Source: Opitutaceae bacterium (GTDB lineage Bacteria > Verrucomicrobiota > Verrucomicrobiia > Opitutales > Opitutaceae). From it: DNA of 6,657 bases. Below, piece by piece: positions 5,363 to 6,657 of the stretch. Under the pieces are notes generated by a model, which saw nothing but the letters and a program-made list of their open reading frames with translations, did not search any database and was not told the DNA's origin. The DNA lies in contig JANXSC010000008.1 of NCBI GenBank assembly GCA_025352845.1, positions 1-6,657 of the forward strand. Direction: 5' to 3'. The position numbers and the translations under genes are program-made. Numbering within the stretch: the first letter of the stretch is position 1; the number at the start of each line of letters is the position of its first letter.

Positions 5363-6133
5363 TCAGAAATCGAACTCCACCAACACCGGCCGATGATCTG
5401 ATAGCATTGAGCGCACGACCTCGGAGCGCACTTTCATGCAGCCGGCCGGGAGAAATACGAAATCGAGCGCGCGCCGCGGCAGCGGCGAGGGATAGGTGAG
5501 CCCGGCAATGGGATGCATCACGTAGTCGCAGTAGTCGGAGAGATGACTCAGCAGCGAGGCGGTCGCGTCGTCGCGATGGCCGGGATTGTTGAAATCGCCG
5601 CAGATGATCGGCGGCACTTCCCACCGCTTCTCGTGCAGGCGGTGTTTTTCGCGGAGCCAGCCGAGGAGCCGTTCCAGCTGGCGCAAGCGCTGCCCGCGCG
5701 AACCGAAGTGCAGGTGCAAATTCACGAGCGGGAGGCAGCGCCCGCCCACGTCGAGTTCAATGTAGAGAAAACCCTTTTCCCCCAGGTTGCGCTGGCCAAA
5801 CACCACGGTCTCGGCCGTCCGAATCGCGTGCCGTGAAAGCACGGCGTTGCCGTAGGAGAGATTGAGCAGTCCCGTGCGGCGGTTGTTGATGCCGAAGACG
5901 GAGTGCGGAAACCGCGTGTGGACCCGCAGGTAGTCGAGATGATCGAAGTTGCCCGCCCAGCGGGAGCGCTCGTCGATCTCCTGAAGCGCGACGACGTCGG
6001 GCGCGAGCCGGTCGAGCAGCGCGGCGATTTTCCGCAGGTTCACGCGGAGCTTGCGCTGGCTGGTGAGACCCTGAATGGGCGTCAGCCCGCGCGCGTGGGC
6101 GATGTTGAAGGTGACGAGGCGCAGGCGCGGCAT
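5363..6133 (-). CDS. Endonuclease/exonuclease/phosphatase (EEP) family protein
   Basis: This 256-residue protein has the Mg-dependent phosphodiesterase fold shared by exonuclease III, DNase I, sphingomyelinases and inositol phosphatases. Family motifs appear in order: TFNIAH with N10 at the start, ALQEID with E52, YGNAVLS with N96, NLHLHFG with N138 and H140, GDFN at 179-182, LDFVF with D224, and SDHRPV with D246 and H247. These are the expected metal-binding and catalytic residues, so it looks intact. There is no signal peptide or lipobox, which points to a cytoplasmic enzyme. The substrate cannot be read from the sequence; the short length and R-G-Q-R-L-R-Q-L-E-R-L helix after the fourth motif fit the general EEP hydrolases rather than exonuclease III. 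The ATG at 6133 is immediately before the first strand; no Shine-Dalgarno is visible. It is divergent from tRNA-His. Confidence 0.9.
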   Translation of the reverse strand: MPRLRLVTFNIAHARGLTPIQGLTSQRKLRVNLRKIAALLDRLAPDVVALQEIDERSRWAGNFDHLDYLRVHTRFPHSVFGINNRRTGLLNLSYGNAVLSRHAIRTAETVVFGQRNLGEKGFLYIELDVGGRCLPLVNLHLHFGSRGQRLRQLERLLGWLREKHRLHEKRWEVPPIICGDFNNPGHRDDATASLLSHLSDYCDYVMHPIAGLTYPSPLPRRALDFVFLPAGCMKVRSEVVRSMLSDHRPVLVEFDF

Positions 6134-6200
6134 GGGATTGGTTGCCGAAACTGCGAAGCAACGGCGGCAAAAGCAAACGCGCGCCGCGTCGGAAGATGGG

Positions 6201-6230
6201 TTGACAGGCGAAAGGGCGACCGCGATTTTT
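6201..6230 (+). promoter_or_regulatory. Likely sigma-70-type promoter of tRNA-His
   Basis: A perfect -35 TTGACA lies at 6201-6206. After 17 or 18 bases comes a modest -10, GATTTT (6224-6229) or ATTTTT (6225-6230). The DNA between it and the tRNA is GC-rich (CCCGACCC), like the discriminator of stable-RNA promoters. Initiation would fall just a few bases upstream of the mature tRNA 5' end at 6243. Confidence 0.55.
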
Positions 6231-6242
6231 CCCGACCCTTAC

Positions 6243-6320
6243 GGCGGTCATAGCTCAGTTGGTTAGAGCACAGGATTGTGAATCCTGGGGTCGCGGGTTC
6301 GAGTCCCGTTGGCCGCCCCA
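6243..6320 (+). tRNA. tRNA-His (anticodon GTG), CCA encoded
   Basis: The cloverleaf is complete. The acceptor arm is GCGGTCA (6244-6250) pairing with TGGCCGC, with one T-G pair. The extra G at -1 (6243) opposite C73 is the identity element of tRNA-His. The D arm AGCTCAGTTGGTTAGAGC follows. The anticodon stem CAGGA/TCCTG closes the loop TTGTGAA, anticodon GTG at 6278-6280. The T arm carries GGTTCGAGTCC, and the 3' CCA is encoded at 6318-6320. No T-rich terminator follows beyond TTTT at 6321-6324. Confidence 0.97.
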
Positions 6321-6657
6321 TTTTGATAAGCAACAAGTTAGGTGTTTCCACTGAAAAGTGGCAACGTCCAGTGGCAACATGTGCGCCAGCGTTTCAGGGT
6401 GTGCGCCGTTGTTTGTTGTGCCCAAACCGCGTACCAACCAGCCGCACGGATTGCTGTGCTTCGCAGCGAAAAGGACGTGTTAGTTCGCTCTTTATTCTTC
6501 GAATAAAGAAGCGAAAGGGTTCGTTCTGACAGGAGCCATTTTGCCGGGAACTGGTGCACCGGATTTGCCGCTCTTGAAGCACACGAGAAACCAACCGCAT
6601 AAACGTGACCGTTCCCTAACGTTTTTCGCCTGTGCTCTTTCCGCCGAACGAAGCCGG
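6321..6657. other. Gene-free lower-GC region downstream of tRNA-His
   Basis: I find no credible coding region here in any frame; open frames are short and unlike known proteins. By my count GC is about 52% (176 of 337), clearly below the neighbouring genes. It contains a 9-base direct repeat AGTGGCAAC (6357-6365, 6370-6378), an 8-base direct repeat TGTGCGCC (6380-6387, 6400-6407), a small hairpin CCACT-GAAA-AGTGG (6349-6362 region) and a strong hairpin at 6484-6515. A position next to a tRNA 3' end with a base-composition change fits an integration-site boundary, but no integrase or repeated tRNA 3' end is in view. Confidence 0.45.
6484..6515. repeat. Strong inverted repeat, about 14 bp stem
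   Basis: Bases 6484-6497 pair with 6501-6515 around a 3-base loop, with one bulged A at 6510. The inner 8 bp CTTTATTC/GAATAAAG are perfect and the outer arms are TTCGC/GCGAA. No T-tract follows on either strand, so a classical terminator is unlikely. The same TTCGC/GCGAA arms form a small palindrome at 6460-6470. Confidence 0.6.

Noticed and set aside
6082..6351. Minus-strand open frame containing GRPTGLEPATPGFTILCSNQLS
   Set aside because: That string is the well-known spurious translation of a tRNA gene read in reverse.
6601..6626. AAACG ... CGTTTTT as a terminator at the right edge
   Set aside because: Only 5 AT-leaning base pairs with a 14-base loop; too weak to call.
1..6657. CRISPR array, toxin-antitoxin pair, phage or defence cluster, riboswitch
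   Set aside because: No regularly spaced repeats, no such gene motifs and no recognisable riboswitch core were seen on either strand.

Overview
The window is GC-rich bacterial chromosome with eight protein genes, one tRNA gene and a gene-free stretch at the right edge. It most likely comes from a member of Verrucomicrobiota, possibly near Opitutaceae. Three things point that way: a zinc-ligand-free ribosomal protein L33 with the long EGKPxSRYLT-type insert I associate with Verrucomicrobia and relatives, an Opitutus-like style of small conserved hypotheticals, and start codons that mostly lack a Shine-Dalgarno sequence. This assignment is inference from memory; no search was run.

Layout, left to right. 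A partial tolB (minus) runs off the left edge and is divergent from mrp/apbC (plus; Fe-S carrier P-loop ATPase). A 95-residue helical hypothetical gene (plus) follows mrp. Its terminator lies beside that of rpmG (ribosomal protein L33, minus), so two back-to-back hairpins separate these convergent genes. Next come a calcineurin-like metallophosphoesterase and a 103-residue hypothetical (both plus), the latter converging with a YfcD/Idi-like Nudix hydrolase (minus). That gene is head-to-head, across 36 bases, with a 145-residue hypothetical (plus). The hypothetical converges on an endonuclease/exonuclease/phosphatase-family enzyme (minus), and a compact palindromic element fills the gap. Finally tRNA-His(GTG), with encoded CCA, sits behind its own likely promoter. 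It is followed by about 337 bases of lower GC with no credible gene but several short repeats and one strong hairpin.

Functionally the genes are a housekeeping mix (envelope Tol system, Fe-S carrier, ribosome, tRNA, hydrolases) rather than one pathway. Strands alternate often, so most are probably single-gene or two-gene transcription units.

I see no convincing new multi-gene system. The best leads are small elements: a REP-like word embedded in frame inside the Nudix gene, the palindrome at 5273-5343, and the tRNA-His-adjacent low-GC region, which looks like a possible island boundary.
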